Made by a program: the position numbers and the translations under genes. Source: Deltaproteobacteria bacterium (GTDB taxonomy: Bacteria; Bdellovibrionota_B; Oligoflexia; Oligoflexales; Bog-1112). From it: a stretch of 64,000 bases of DNA. The stretch is taken from positions 32,072 through 96,071 of the forward strand of contig JACPKR010000038.1 in NCBI GenBank assembly GCA_016186945.1, read 5' to 3'. The notes under the pieces are model-generated. The model had not been told where the DNA came from, made no database searches, and worked only from the letters and a program-made list of their open reading frames with translations. This document shows, one piece after another, positions 50,752 to 60,179 of the stretch; positions within the stretch are counted from its first letter, which is position 1, and each line of letters opens with the position of its first letter.

Positions 50752-50850
50752 AAGGGAGAGGGGGGGTTGGGGGGGCGAGTGAAGCGTCGCCTCCCCCGGA
50801 TTTTTTGGAGGAACCAGCTGCGCAGTTTCCTCCAAACCACCTCCTTGCCA
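50752..50850 (-). repeat. Dispersed hairpin element, GAGTGAAGC variant
   Basis: AAGGGAGAGGGGGGGTTGGG, then CGAGTGAAGCGTCGCCTCCC, then the hairpin and CCTCCTTGCC. Both outer termini are missing. It separates tonB from the phosphate permease. Confidence 0.85.
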
Positions 50851-50935
50851 AGGCTGCGCCAGAACTGCTTGTTGAACGTCAAAAAACCCTGTGATAGAAG
50901 TTGGTTAAGATTTACCTACAATTTAGGAGGATAAC

Positions 50936-52597
50936 GTGGAAGCGTTTGTGCCTTTCATTCCGACGGTCGGTGTGTTGTCGCTGTTCATGCTTATATGGGC
51001 TTGTATAGAGGTGGGAAGCAACGATGCTGCCAACCTTGTCAATGCCGTCTTTGGATCACGAGTACTGCGGCGGAATGTGGCTGTCCTCATCGCTGGCCTT
51101 TTCGTTGTTGTGGGTGCAAATTTCTCCAGCCCCGTTATGGATACGGTGCGAAAGGGAATCTTTGACCTTTCGTTTCTGGATTCCTACGGAGCGATTGTTA
51201 TCTTTGTCTCGGTTTATCTTGTTAACACGGTCTTGCTCTATTCATTCTCAGCATATGGCTTGCCGGTCAGCACAACGGCAACGTTAGTTTTTGCCTTGGC
51301 TGGCGGTGCCCTCGGGATATCGGGAAACTCGGCCGTTGTCGATTGGCCGACGATGGGCAGGGTGACGGCAGCGATCCTGGCGTCAATCCTGCTCAGCGGT
51401 CTTGCCGGCTTTTTGCTTCAGAGAATTTTTCGGGGAGCCATGAGAACGGATGCACGCAAACCTTCTCTTGTCCTGCTTCACGGTCCGTGGATCACGGGCA
51501 TCATCCTTGCATCTCTCAGCTGGTTTATGGTTGTGAAAGGGATGAATGCGATGCCTATTGTTCGGTTCATTCAAAAGTCAATGTTCAATGAACTAGGGAC
51601 CGGAGGCTTTCTTTTGCTCTTGTGGGGTGGATTTACACTGCTGACCCACATCATACTCGCTATGACCGGACGTTGGGGGATCAAGTACTTGTTCCATGTA
51701 ACCTCGATCTTGGGCATGATTTGCATGGCGTTTGCGTTTGGGCAAAACGACCTCGCGAACTGTGCTTCTCCAGGTTTAGCAATCTGGATGATTTGGCAAA
51801 AAGGACTCCAAGCTGGTTCTTCAACTCCCATTCCTGATTTTGCTCTGTTGATTTGCGGCCTTCTGATGGCTTGGGGAATGACCACAAAAAGGGCTCACCG
51901 TGTTACAAGAGCGGAAGTGAATACTGGTTCTCAGCAAAGCAGAGTCAGCTTATACGCTCCCCGTTGGTGCATGTGGTTAGCACGCTTTTTCATAAATAAA
52001 AACAATGACGGCATCCCTGAAGTCGCTCCCCCTCCTGGACGGGATGATACCGGCAAGAAGATTCACTACGACCCTTTGCGTGCCTCAGTTATTCTCGCTG
52101 TGGGTGCTTGTGTGATTGCATTAGCTTCTGGCTTAGGTTTACCCGTGTCAACAACGTACGTAAGTTTTGCGGCTGTGATTGCTACGGGATGGGGAGATCG
52201 TGTTTTCAGCCGAGGAAAGGCTGAGGTCAAGATTGGACGTGCGCTTTGGGTTGTCACCTCTTGGTTCTTAGGCATGGGAATTGCGTTAGTCGCCACAGGA
52301 GCTGTAGCCCTATTCATCTACCATCTAGGCTTGATTGGTCTTGTAGGAGCCTTATTCGCTAACTTGTTTGCACGTTACTATTTCTATAAAAAAGGCGAAG
52401 CTCATGAGGAACTTTACCACGGCAAGAAACCAGGCAGCGCATCATCTTCGGTGCCGGGCACTTCACTTCCTCAAGTGGACACGACAGCACAGGGGTTAAG
52501 AAATACCGCAGTGGCTGTGACTTCTGTCAGCGCACCTGTCAAGCTGTCGGTTACGATGCCTCCCAAGATGAGTGCAGCACCAGTTCGAAAGTCATAG
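50936..52597 (+). CDS. PiT-family inorganic phosphate transporter
   Basis: 553 residues, longer than minimal PiT proteins because of a central and C-terminal soluble extension. The two inverted-half signatures are present: GSNDAANLVNAVFG (27-40) and AFGQNDLANCASPG (265-280). Repeated YGLPVSTTAT and LGLPVSTTYV match the second conserved block. It imports phosphate with H+ or Na+. The GTG at 50936 has AGGAGG five bases upstream. Confidence 0.93.
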   Translation: MEAFVPFIPTVGVLSLFMLIWACIEVGSNDAANLVNAVFGSRVLRRNVAVLIAGLFVVVGANFSSPVMDTVRKGIFDLSFLDSYGAIVIFVSVYLVNTVLLYSFSAYGLPVSTTATLVFALAGGALGISGNSAVVDWPTMGRVTAAILASILLSGLAGFLLQRIFRGAMRTDARKPSLVLLHGPWITGIILASLSWFMVVKGMNAMPIVRFIQKSMFNELGTGGFLLLLWGGFTLLTHIILAMTGRWGIKYLFHVTSILGMICMAFAFGQNDLANCASPGLAIWMIWQKGLQAGSSTPIPDFALLICGLLMAWGMTTKRAHRVTRAEVNTGSQQSRVSLYAPRWCMWLARFFINKNNDGIPEVAPPPGRDDTGKKIHYDPLRASVILAVGACVIALASGLGLPVSTTYVSFAAVIATGWGDRVFSRGKAEVKIGRALWVVTSWFLGMGIALVATGAVALFIYHLGLIGLVGALFANLFARYYFYKKGEAHEELYHGKKPGSASSSVPGTSLPQVDTTAQGLRNTAVAVTSVSAPVKLSVTMPPKMSAAPVRKS

Positions 52598-52643
52598 AAG
52601 GGCAGTTTTGCTAACCCGTTCAGGAGACCAAGGAAGCAGACGC

Positions 52644-53276
52644 ATGGAGAGGGAAGGAAATACCGAGCAGAAAGTTCTTGTAGCGGTCACAGGTGCCTCA
52701 GGCACAATTTATGCGGAACGTCTGATACAGGAATTAATGCCACGTGTTTCCCGTCTTTACATCGTCGCTTCTGAAACCGCCCTTGCCGTGATCCCCTACG
52801 AGATGAAACCCCTTCGATCCTCAGCGTATTCCCTCCACTCCCTGCTTAAAAAAAATAGTTTCAAAGGAGAGCACGCCAAAAAGTTAGCGGTGTTTGCCAA
52901 CAACGACGTATTTGCGCCGGTCGCAAGTGGGTCATCAGCTCCGGATCAAATGGTGGTGGTGCCGTGTTCGATGGGAACCTTGGCCCGTATTCGTACAGGG
53001 GTCTCACAATCTTTGATAGAGCGCTCTGCTGATGTGGTTATGAAGGAAGGGAGGCGCCTGATCCTTTGTCCTCGCGAAACCCCACTGAGTATCCTGCATC
53101 TTGAAAACATGCTAAGCATGGCGAAAATGGGAGTGACGATATTACCCCCTACCCCTGCCTTCTATCAGCAGCCGAAGAACATGGATGATCTCATCAATTT
53201 TGTCGTCGGCAAGATTTTAGAGGCCATGGGGTTTCATCACGATCTTTACCCAGCGTGGAATAAAAAGCGATGTTGA
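52644..53276 (+). CDS. ubiX: UbiX-like flavin prenyltransferase
   Basis: 210 residues of the flavoprotein-decarboxylase superfamily. AVTGASGTIYAERLI near the N-terminus, VASETA, VASGSSAPDQMVVVPCSMGT and RRLILCPRETPLSILHLENM are the UbiX hallmarks. UbiX makes prenylated FMN for UbiD-type decarboxylases; in a futalosine organism it may serve the menaquinone route. AAGGAAG precedes the ATG at 52644. It overlaps the proline dehydrogenase start by seven bases. Confidence 0.9.
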   Translation: MEREGNTEQKVLVAVTGASGTIYAERLIQELMPRVSRLYIVASETALAVIPYEMKPLRSSAYSLHSLLKKNSFKGEHAKKLAVFANNDVFAPVASGSSAPDQMVVVPCSMGTLARIRTGVSQSLIERSADVVMKEGRRLILCPRETPLSILHLENMLSMAKMGVTILPPTPAFYQQPKNMDDLINFVVGKILEAMGFHHDLYPAWNKKRC

Positions 53277-54451
53277 ACGGTCCGAATTTTGAAGACACAC
53301 TTGTTGCCTACAAACATCTTGATGATAAGGCGCTCATTCGAGCACACCAGATCTTCTCTCTTATGGACCAGCCCATTCTCGCACGCGTTGGCCCTCTTGT
53401 TTTGGAACTTGCTTCCAGGCTCGGGCTTCCTGTTTCTTTCCTACTCAGAAAGACACTCTTTGCCCATTTCTGCGGGGGTGAAAGCTTGCAGGCGTGTGCG
53501 GCTCTTGTTGAGAGTCTGAAACGGGAACAAGTTGGCGTCGTGTTGGACTACGCGGTAGAAGGTTCCCAGTCGGAAGAGAGTTTTGACAGGTGCTGCGACG
53601 AAATTCTTCGCTCGCTCGCGGCATGCAAGGCGTATGAGCAGCCTTTCGGAGTTTTCAAACCGACAGGAATTGTAGCTCCGAACTTGTTGCAGAACATAAC
53701 GGAAGGCAGAACATTAAGTGCCACAGAGGAAGAATCTGCGAGACGGGGGCAGCAACGATTCGCCAGAATCGCACAAAAAGCAGAAGAGCTTGGAATCTCG
53801 GTGATGATCGACGCCGAGGAGTCTTGGTTGCAGGATGCCATCGACCGATGGGTGGAAGCTCTTATGCGAGAACGGAATACGTCTCGGCCGGTCGTTTATC
53901 ATACCATCCAGTTTTATCGAAAAGACCGATTGGGTTATTTAAAACAGCTACTAAAAACAGCGGAAAAGGGGAATTTTTACCTCGGCTTGAAACTCGTTCG
54001 AGGGGCTTACCTGGACAAGGAACGAGAAAGAGCAAGACTTCAGTCTTATCCGTCCCCGGTTCACGAAACCAAGCAGGATACAGATAACAATTTCAACACA
54101 GCTTTGATGTTTTGTTGGGAACATAAGGATCGTATTTCTATTTTTTCAGGTACTCACAATGAAATTTCGACAAGCTTGCTCACGCAAGCGGTTGACCGCG
54201 ACCCATCGGTGGAACGGAATGACCCTCGATTTGTTTCGGCCCAGCTTTTGGGCATGAGTGACAATCTGACGTTCAATCTTGCTCGAAATGGGTTTCGAGC
54301 TATGAAGTATGTTCCGTATGGACCTGTGAAAGCAGTGCTCCCCTACCTTGCACGTAGAGCTAGGGAAAATTCTTCGATTACTGGACAGATGGCGAGGGAA
54401 CTTGCTATGTTAAGAAAAGAACTCGCACGAAGAAAGTCTGTACGCTCATAG
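53270..54451 (+). CDS. Proline dehydrogenase
   Basis: 393 residues forming the FAD-binding TIM barrel that oxidises proline to pyrroline-5-carboxylate. Key blocks: FGVFKPTGIVAPNLL, VMIDAEESWLQDAIDRW, KLVRGAYLDKERERA and the C-terminal YVPYGPVKAVLPYLARRA with RENSS. It is a single-domain enzyme, not the fused PutA. The ATG at 53270 lies in the ubiX tail. Confidence 0.9.
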   Translation: MLNGPNFEDTLVAYKHLDDKALIRAHQIFSLMDQPILARVGPLVLELASRLGLPVSFLLRKTLFAHFCGGESLQACAALVESLKREQVGVVLDYAVEGSQSEESFDRCCDEILRSLAACKAYEQPFGVFKPTGIVAPNLLQNITEGRTLSATEEESARRGQQRFARIAQKAEELGISVMIDAEESWLQDAIDRWVEALMRERNTSRPVVYHTIQFYRKDRLGYLKQLLKTAEKGNFYLGLKLVRGAYLDKERERARLQSYPSPVHETKQDTDNNFNTALMFCWEHKDRISIFSGTHNEISTSLLTQAVDRDPSVERNDPRFVSAQLLGMSDNLTFNLARNGFRAMKYVPYGPVKAVLPYLARRARENSSITGQMARELAMLRKELARRKSVRS

Positions 54452-54461
54452 CCAGTAATCT

Positions 54462-54655
54462 AGGGGCAAGGAGGTAATGGGTAAGCCACTTGGGGCAAGG
54501 AGGAGGTTTGGAGGAAACTGCGCAGCTGGTTCCTCCAAGAAATGCCTTGGGGGAGCGACGGTTCCCTCGCCCCCCCACCCCCCCACCCCCCCCTCTCCCC
54601 CAATTTGCCCCAAGTGGCTTACGCATTACCTTGCGCAGCTGGTTCCTCCAAGAAA
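54462..54655 (+). repeat. Dispersed hairpin element, rearranged complete copy with extra core
   Basis: GGGGCAAGGAGGTAATGGGT: a left end appears twice. Then comes a full element to GGCTTACGCATTACC, followed by another hairpin arm (TGCGCAGCTGGTTCCTCCAA). It looks like two elements recombined. The CCCCCCACC tract is expanded. Confidence 0.88.
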
Positions 54656-54686
54656 AGCCTTGGGGAAGGAAGGACGTTTGAGAACG

Positions 54687-54872
54687 ATGAGGGTATTGTC
54701 GACAATTCTATTGGGTCTGTGTGTGCTTCTTGGTTGTGAAACAACCCCCCTAGGAAGTTCTGAGCCAATCAACGAGTCAGAACGCCTGCTCTATCAGCAG
54801 GAGTTGATCCGATGCAACAAGACCGGTGGCTCGCGAGTGGTGAAGATCAAGGGTAAGCTGCACTGTTTCTAA
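54687..54872 (+). CDS. Small lipoprotein of 61 residues
   Basis: MRVLSTILLGLCVLLGCETT with lipobox VLLGC (Cys17) and a short tail of about 44 residues with two Cys. Function unknown. It ends with four bases shared with the convergent kinase gene. The ATG at 54687 is preferred because it precedes the signal; longer frames pass through the repeat. The ribosome-binding site is weak. Confidence 0.65.
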   Translation: MRVLSTILLGLCVLLGCETTPLGSSEPINESERLLYQQELIRCNKTGGSRVVKIKGKLHCF

Positions 54873-56029
54873 ATCGGCGGAGGTGTAGCGACACCGCCTT
54901 CTGGGAAATGGGGCAAAATGACGGTAAAATCACTCCCCTTGTCAGGGGTACTTCTCACCTGCATGGTTCCCCCGTAGCGTTTAACAATGTCGATCGTGAT
55001 GGATAGTCCCAGCCCTGTTCCCGACCCTTTAGGTTTTGTGGTAAAGAACGCGTCGAAGATTTTGTCCATGTCATTCTTTTTGATGCCACACCCTGTGTCG
55101 TGGACTGAAATAATCACGGTGTCGGGCTTGTCTTCAGCAGTTATGACTATGTCGCGGACGGGTCGGTCAGCAACCGCGTCACAAGCGTTGGCGAGCAAAT
55201 TTACAAATACCTGCTCGAGTTGGCTTGCGTCACCAAAGACGTGAATGTTACCCCTCACTTTATTGGTGATTTTTGCGTTATTTTTGCGTGCCAAGGGATC
55301 AACAATAAGAATAGCATCTTCCAGGAGCATATTGAGTTGGCAGAATTTGGGTTCGGTCTCATCTGATTTGTGGATAAATTCTTTCAATTGCGAGGTGATA
55401 CGCTCCATTCTCGCGGAGGCTTTCATAATCTGATCAATGCCCATGAGGATTTTTTCTTTGTCGTCTTTTTTGAATGCCTCGTTGATGATGTCCCCATAGC
55501 TGGAAACAACGGAGAGGGGATTGCGAATTTCGTGGACAATGCTGCTCGCTAGTTCCCCGATGGAGGCGAGGCGGTTTTGGTGCAAGAGCTGAGAACGTAG
55601 CTCGTTGAGTTTGCGCATGTCACGAATGATGGTGAATGTGCGGACAAAGTGACCATCCTCGTCATAGAGGGAGAGGGATCGGATTTCCACGGGCATCATG
55701 CGTCCATCTTTCGTCTTCATCCTGCTTTCGATCCGGTCTTTCATTCCGCGGAGTTTTAGTTCTTCAAAACCTTGTATGACTTGTTCACGAATGTCGTCAG
55801 CGTACAAGTCGAGGACATTTTTCCCTATCAATTCCTCCCTGCTGAAGCCGAGGAGTTCGCTCGCTGTCTTATTCGTCTGAACAATCACTCCGGATTTGTC
55901 GACGGAATGAATGATGTCTGGGAAATTGTCGACGATTTGTTCGAAAATGTTGCTGTCCAAGGCTGGTTTCAATGCGTTGGAAAGTTTGAGTTTCTTTATG
56001 GCACTCGTTTGCTTCTTTTTTCCATTCAT
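54869..56029 (-). CDS. PAS-domain sensor histidine kinase
   Basis: 386 residues, soluble with no membrane segment. A PAS domain (about 28-140, with DIIHSVDKSGVIVQTN) is followed by the HisKA dimerisation helix (His166 in SSIVHEIRNPLSVVSS) and the HATPase domain: NLLANACDAVADR, VHDTGCGIKK and GSGTGLGLSITIDIV. The cognate response regulator is not next to it. The ATG at 56029 is used because a longer frame enters the repeat element. Confidence 0.92.
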   Translation of the reverse strand: MNGKKKQTSAIKKLKLSNALKPALDSNIFEQIVDNFPDIIHSVDKSGVIVQTNKTASELLGFSREELIGKNVLDLYADDIREQVIQGFEELKLRGMKDRIESRMKTKDGRMMPVEIRSLSLYDEDGHFVRTFTIIRDMRKLNELRSQLLHQNRLASIGELASSIVHEIRNPLSVVSSYGDIINEAFKKDDKEKILMGIDQIMKASARMERITSQLKEFIHKSDETEPKFCQLNMLLEDAILIVDPLARKNNAKITNKVRGNIHVFGDASQLEQVFVNLLANACDAVADRPVRDIVITAEDKPDTVIISVHDTGCGIKKNDMDKIFDAFFTTKPKGSGTGLGLSITIDIVKRYGGTMQVRSTPDKGSDFTVILPHFPEGGVATPPPI

Positions 56030-56053
56030 GGGGGGCCTTCGACTGTTTAATGC

Positions 56054-56115
56054 GGATTTCTTGGAGGAACCAGCTGCGCAGTTTCCTCCAAACCACCTCC
56101 TTGCTCCGAGTGGCA
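56054..56115 (-). repeat. Dispersed hairpin element, core
   Basis: GATTTCTTGGAGGAACCAGC to CACCTCCTTGCTCCGAGTGG; outer termini mostly lost. It lies in the gap upstream of the histidine kinase. Confidence 0.85.
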
Positions 56116-56180
56116 CCTTCATTCTCCATTATAAGGGAAAATGAGACTTGTAGTGAGGGCCTGTGGGTCCTTAGATTAGG

Positions 56181-57101
56181 CTAAGGATCCCAAGTGTGTT
56201 CATAGCCTTTCCAGAGGATGGGTTCGAGCTCGGCGTCTTCCCGTTGCCAGAACAGACCTCTTTCTTTTTGAACGGTACCGATAATCGTGACAGGGCAATC
56301 GAATGCTTGCTTGGCTGTTAGTTTCTCGGCTTCTCCCGCTGGCAAAGTGAAGAGGAGTTCAAAGTCTTCCCCATCGCAGAGAGCCATACGCAGTCGATCT
56401 TTCCAGGCATGGTGTATGATGGCAGCCGATATGGGAATCTTGTCTGGGAAAAGCAAGGCCCCGCATTTGCTTTCGACTAGGATGTGTTTGAGGTCGCTGA
56501 CAAGGCCGTCGCTTAAGTCAATCATGGAATGTATCTTGAAATGCTTGTTGAGGAGCAGTCCTTCCTTTACCCTTGGGGTGAAGCTTAGATGTTTGCCTGA
56601 GGCGAGGCTTCCCCCTAAGCTTCCCGTTACGGCAATCGCGTCGCCCGGCTTTGCACCGTTGCGAAGGAGGGGGCTTTGCTCCGCTGCTTCTCCGAGAACG
56701 CTCACAGCCACGCTTGTTTCCGTATTGCTTCTGACGGTATCTCCCCCGCAGATGCAGACCTGGAACTCGTCAGCAAGTTTGCGGATGCCCTCCATGACCT
56801 TCAACCCATACTCGGCTCCCTTGCTCGGAGGGATTGCTAGGGCGATGACGGCAAAGGTTGGTTTTCCTCCCATCGCCGCTATATCGCTTAGGTTGACAGC
56901 CAGAGCTTTGCGGCCTACGAGTTCGGGGTCCGCATTGGACTCGAAATGTATCCCTTCGACCAGCATATCCGTCGCAAAAAGGCCGAAAGATCCCACAGTG
57001 TGCTTATAAACTGCCGCATCGTCACCTATCCCCACCAGGAGATTAGGAAACGACTTTTTTATTTGGGTTCTAATTTTCTCAATAAATTCATTTTCTTTCA
57101 T
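56181..57101 (-). CDS. thiL: Thiamine-monophosphate kinase
   Basis: 306 residues of the PurM-like kinase fold, phosphorylating thiamine monophosphate to the active diphosphate. GIGDDAAVYKHT near the N-terminus, TDMLVEGIHF and VNLSDIAAMGGKPTFAV are family motifs; MIDLSDGLVSDLKHI in the middle binds metal-ATP. Standard length, single gene, ATG at 57101. Confidence 0.92.
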   Translation of the reverse strand: MKENEFIEKIRTQIKKSFPNLLVGIGDDAAVYKHTVGSFGLFATDMLVEGIHFESNADPELVGRKALAVNLSDIAAMGGKPTFAVIALAIPPSKGAEYGLKVMEGIRKLADEFQVCICGGDTVRSNTETSVAVSVLGEAAEQSPLLRNGAKPGDAIAVTGSLGGSLASGKHLSFTPRVKEGLLLNKHFKIHSMIDLSDGLVSDLKHILVESKCGALLFPDKIPISAAIIHHAWKDRLRMALCDGEDFELLFTLPAGEAEKLTAKQAFDCPVTIIGTVQKERGLFWQREDAELEPILWKGYEHTWDP

Positions 57102-57181
57102 TCTCCCCTCCTCGCACGCTTGCCGCGCTGCCCGAAATACAGTAAAACCTATCGGAATTTAAGACCCCTCAGGATAACACC

Positions 57182-57532
57182 ATGCTTGAACAAGAAAAAA
57201 CAGAAAAGATTCAGGACACTTGCCCGAAATGGGCCGAGGACCTCATCATGAAATTGAAGCAGGTGGAAATCTACCTCGGCAATATCCCCTCCGTCCTGGC
57301 CTGGCAGTCTCAACACCTCGATGCCATCGCAAAACGAGCGTTTGAAAAAGATGAGGCCGTCTTCGATGAAGAAAAAGCAGAGTTTCTCTACCGGCGTATC
57401 GCCCGAGGTCTGGTGAAGGAAAATTTTTCACCAGAAATAATCAGCGGGTTTTTCAATCGCCGCATAGGTTTTCAAGGGGGACCGGCCTATACGAATGCGG
57501 ATGAAGTGAGAGAGGCAGTTCGTTCATTATGA
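57182..57532 (+). CDS. Small conserved-looking protein of unknown function
   Basis: 116 residues, soluble, mainly helical and charged. Not recognised. It is linked to murI through a four-base overlap (ATGA), so it may serve the same transcript; a regulatory role is only a guess. Weak AGGATAAC upstream of the ATG at 57182. Confidence 0.7.
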   Translation: MLEQEKTEKIQDTCPKWAEDLIMKLKQVEIYLGNIPSVLAWQSQHLDAIAKRAFEKDEAVFDEEKAEFLYRRIARGLVKENFSPEIISGFFNRRIGFQGGPAYTNADEVREAVRSL

Positions 57533-58203
57533 GCGTCCCCAAGATCGCAGTGTTCGACTCCGGGGTCGGAGGACTTTCCATTCTCGACCACCTGCAAAGA
57601 AGTTTCCCTCACGCAAGCTTCCTTTATTGGTCAGATCCCGAGTGTTTTCCCTACGGAATAAAAACCGAACAAGCCATTGTCCAGCGCGTGAGCACGCTTC
57701 TTCCTAACCTTTGTCGACACCATCAGCCTGACATTCTTGTGGTAGCGTGCAATACGGTGTCCACCCATGCTTTGGATCGACTCCGCACGCTTATTTCCAT
57801 CCCCATTGTCGGGACTGTCCCTGCGATCAAGCCCGCAGCAGAGCGCAGTAAAAGTAAAGTGCTCGGCCTTCTCGCAACAGAAGCGACAATAAGAAGCTCA
57901 TACACAGAGAAGCTCATCAGCGAGTTTGCCTCCGATTGCGTGTGGGTGAAGGTGGGAAGTGCCAAGCTTGTCACTTGCGCGGAGAAGAAACTGAAAAACG
58001 AACCGATCGAGATGGACATCATTCACACAGAACTCGAACCCTTCTTTACTAACCCTAAACTTGACACGGTTGTTCTAGCCTGCACGCATTTTCCCCATTT
58101 AAAGCAAGAGTTTACAAGAATTTCCCCGAGAGATATCTTTTGGATAGATTCGGGGGAGGCCATCGCGAGGCGAGTGCGTTCCTTTTTCTCACCGGGTTTG
58201 TAG
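57529..58203 (+). CDS. murI: Glutamate racemase
   Basis: 224 residues, somewhat shorter than the usual 250-280. It makes D-glutamate for peptidoglycan. FDSGVGGLSIL contains the general Asp, VVACNTVSTHAL the first Cys and VVLACTHFPHLKQ the second Cys with His. The last residues sit next to a repeat element and might have been shortened, though the catalytic parts are complete. Confidence 0.9.
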   Translation: MSVPKIAVFDSGVGGLSILDHLQRSFPHASFLYWSDPECFPYGIKTEQAIVQRVSTLLPNLCRHHQPDILVVACNTVSTHALDRLRTLISIPIVGTVPAIKPAAERSKSKVLGLLATEATIRSSYTEKLISEFASDCVWVKVGSAKLVTCAEKKLKNEPIEMDIIHTELEPFFTNPKLDTVVLACTHFPHLKQEFTRISPRDIFWIDSGEAIARRVRSFFSPGL

Positions 58204-58212
58204 CCGGGCTTG

Positions 58213-58280
58213 TAGCAAGGAGGTGGTTTGGAGGAAACTGCGCAGCTGGTTCCTCCAAGAAGTCCATTGGCTTACGGATT
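58213..58280 (+). repeat. Dispersed hairpin element, core with partial right terminus
   Basis: GCAAGGAGGTGG, hairpin, AAGTCCATTGGCTTACGGAT, so the terminus GGCTTACG is retained but the C-rich half is deleted. It follows murI. Confidence 0.82.
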
Positions 58281-58304
58281 AGATTCTTTGCTATACTTAT
58301 AAAC

Positions 58305-59189
58305 ATGAATAGACGTGAGATCCTAAGGCTGGGAGCGGGCGTTCTGCTCCTTTCAGGCTGCAAGACAGCGAAAGAAAAAGGGGGGACCGATGCAGCCACT
58401 TCCTTTCGAGGTGCGGCAAGGAAAGACCCGTTTGCAGAGCCGGTACCGAGCGAGCAAAAATCCCAAGGGCCGGGAGAGGACAAACCGACTGGGGAGAAGG
58501 ACGAGAGAGAGTGCGAGGAGCTTACGGTTGACCTTGCCAAATTCCCCACGGCCGGGGAGAACATGGACGCACGAATGGTCTTCTACGGAGATTCGACGTC
58601 AACCCTGATGGTGATCGACCTTCCTAAATACCAGCACGGACTTCTCAAAAGTATGATTGTCTACCTGCAACCTTCCCAGCGCGTTATTGCAAGAAGGGGG
58701 ATCTTTGAAGAGTCAGATATCAAGGATGATACTACTCTTCGTCCTGTGGCAATTGAAAATGTTCCCATGAAGGGTGATCGAAAAGCGGCACTCATTTACG
58801 AAGTTCAGTGTGATGGATGTGCCGGTGGGGTGCAGTTTCTTAAGTATGAATTTCCCACGGATATTGTTTACTCCACAACGTTTCTTGACAAACCTGCTTA
58901 TGGGTTAAACCCGTCCTCGATGCCTCAGCTTTTCAAGAATTATCAGACGATCCCGTTATTCGCCCAGGAACCGGAGAAGGCTGTTCGAGAGAAAGTTCTG
59001 CAGTTGGCCAATCCCCTTACACCCTATAGCGTGAGCGGGCTTGATGATGTCTATGTCACCGACCTTATGGGTAAAATACTTTCTGTGCCTGGGCAAGCTT
59101 TTAAGGACATTTGGGAATACCCTGAATTTATCTGCTATCGGTCAGTGAAGAATATGTTTTACATCCGAACGTTTGTGAGAGTGTATTAG
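58305..59189 (+). CDS. Tat-like lipoprotein of unknown function
   Basis: 294 residues beginning MNRREILRLGAGVLLLSGCK: twin arginine, short hydrophobic core, lipobox LLSGC (Cys19). A low-complexity linker follows to about residue 75. The folded part resembles a beta-sandwich: SMIVYLQPSQRVIARRGIFE and later YEVQCDGCAGGVQFLKYEF. A loose likeness to its neighbour suggests an old duplication. Function not recognised. It overlaps the next gene by one base (TAG/GTG). Confidence 0.65.
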   Translation: MNRREILRLGAGVLLLSGCKTAKEKGGTDAATSFRGAARKDPFAEPVPSEQKSQGPGEDKPTGEKDERECEELTVDLAKFPTAGENMDARMVFYGDSTSTLMVIDLPKYQHGLLKSMIVYLQPSQRVIARRGIFEESDIKDDTTLRPVAIENVPMKGDRKAALIYEVQCDGCAGGVQFLKYEFPTDIVYSTTFLDKPAYGLNPSSMPQLFKNYQTIPLFAQEPEKAVREKVLQLANPLTPYSVSGLDDVYVTDLMGKILSVPGQAFKDIWEYPEFICYRSVKNMFYIRTFVRVY

Positions 59190-60079
59190 TGGACAGGCGA
59201 GAGTTTGGAAAACTATTAGGCCTCGTGACGGTTGGGGCAAGCCTTCCCTCCCTGGCACAGGAGGAGCGCTGCGAGGAGCTGCGTGTTTTCGAGAAGGCCA
59301 TCGCATGGCCGGACGAGAAGATCCACTACTGGGTAGACGGTTTTCGCTACGATCGCTCGGAATATTCCACCCGCGCTTACCTTGCCGTCTTGATTAAGCA
59401 CCAACAGACGAAAGAAAGCTATGTCGACAAGATCGTTTTGACAACGGATGACAAAACAATCGTCAACGCATCTTATTTCACAGAGGACGATAAGATTTCC
59501 TCGTCTTTCTTGCCGTATCTTACATTTTACAACCTTAACCTGACGGCTGACCGTTACTTTCTTTACATTCAAGTGAGGGAAAGTTCGTCTGTGAAACGCT
59601 TTCGCTACACCTTCTCTCTGTCGAAGCTGAACCGATCGCCACTTTCTAGCTCTTACCTTCCTCCCCAGCTTCGGGCTGATCTGGAGAAAAGTTTCGAGGG
59701 AGTCGTTAGTACACCATACTATTACAGACGAGGCATGGACCTGGCCCGGCACAATATACAGGCACAGTTGATGCAGCTTGAAGCGAATAACTTCTTCGTC
59801 CTCAAGGTTTATTTTATGCATGAAGATGAAAGCCCCGATCATTTCATGCGTTACTTTATTGTCACCGACCCCGTAGGCCGCATCATTGCTTTAAAAAAAA
59901 GGATTTACGGCGACGGTTTGTCTCATTTTGTCCTTCTTTCAAGTCTGACGGAAGAGGAGCGTAATCGCTGGGGTTTAACACGTGAACGCGTGGCAAAGAT
60001 AAACGACTGTCCCTACGTCATGGTCTTCTGCGACGATGTGTCGGAAGCTTTGATGCGTGGCACAATATGGCTCCGCTAG
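59189..60079 (+). CDS. Tat-exported protein of unknown function
   Basis: 296 residues beginning with GTG and DRREFGKLLGLVTVGASLPS, a good twin-arginine signal with cleavage near ALA-like LAQE. The rest is beta-rich with many aromatic residues (HYWVDGFRYDRSEYSTRAYL). No domain was recognised. Tat export suggests it is folded or carries a cofactor before leaving the cytoplasm, but no metal site is obvious. Probable partner of the preceding lipoprotein. Confidence 0.68.
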   Translation: MDRREFGKLLGLVTVGASLPSLAQEERCEELRVFEKAIAWPDEKIHYWVDGFRYDRSEYSTRAYLAVLIKHQQTKESYVDKIVLTTDDKTIVNASYFTEDDKISSSFLPYLTFYNLNLTADRYFLYIQVRESSSVKRFRYTFSLSKLNRSPLSSSYLPPQLRADLEKSFEGVVSTPYYYRRGMDLARHNIQAQLMQLEANNFFVLKVYFMHEDESPDHFMRYFIVTDPVGRIIALKKRIYGDGLSHFVLLSSLTEEERNRWGLTRERVAKINDCPYVMVFCDDVSEALMRGTIWLR

Positions 60080-60085
60080 TTACCC

Positions 60086-60109
60086 CCTTCCCTTCACTGG
60101 GAGGGAAGG
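60086..60109 (+). terminator. Terminator after the Tat-exported protein gene
   Basis: CCTTCCCT / AGGGAAGG 8-bp stem with an 8-base loop, followed by TTAGAATATTTG. It lies six bases after the stop at 60079. Confidence 0.55.
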
Positions 60110-60179
60110 TTAGAATATTTGATAAGAACAGGAAAACTTGGAATTGCGTCAGGGTCTTTAATCATCCCGGAGAAAATGT

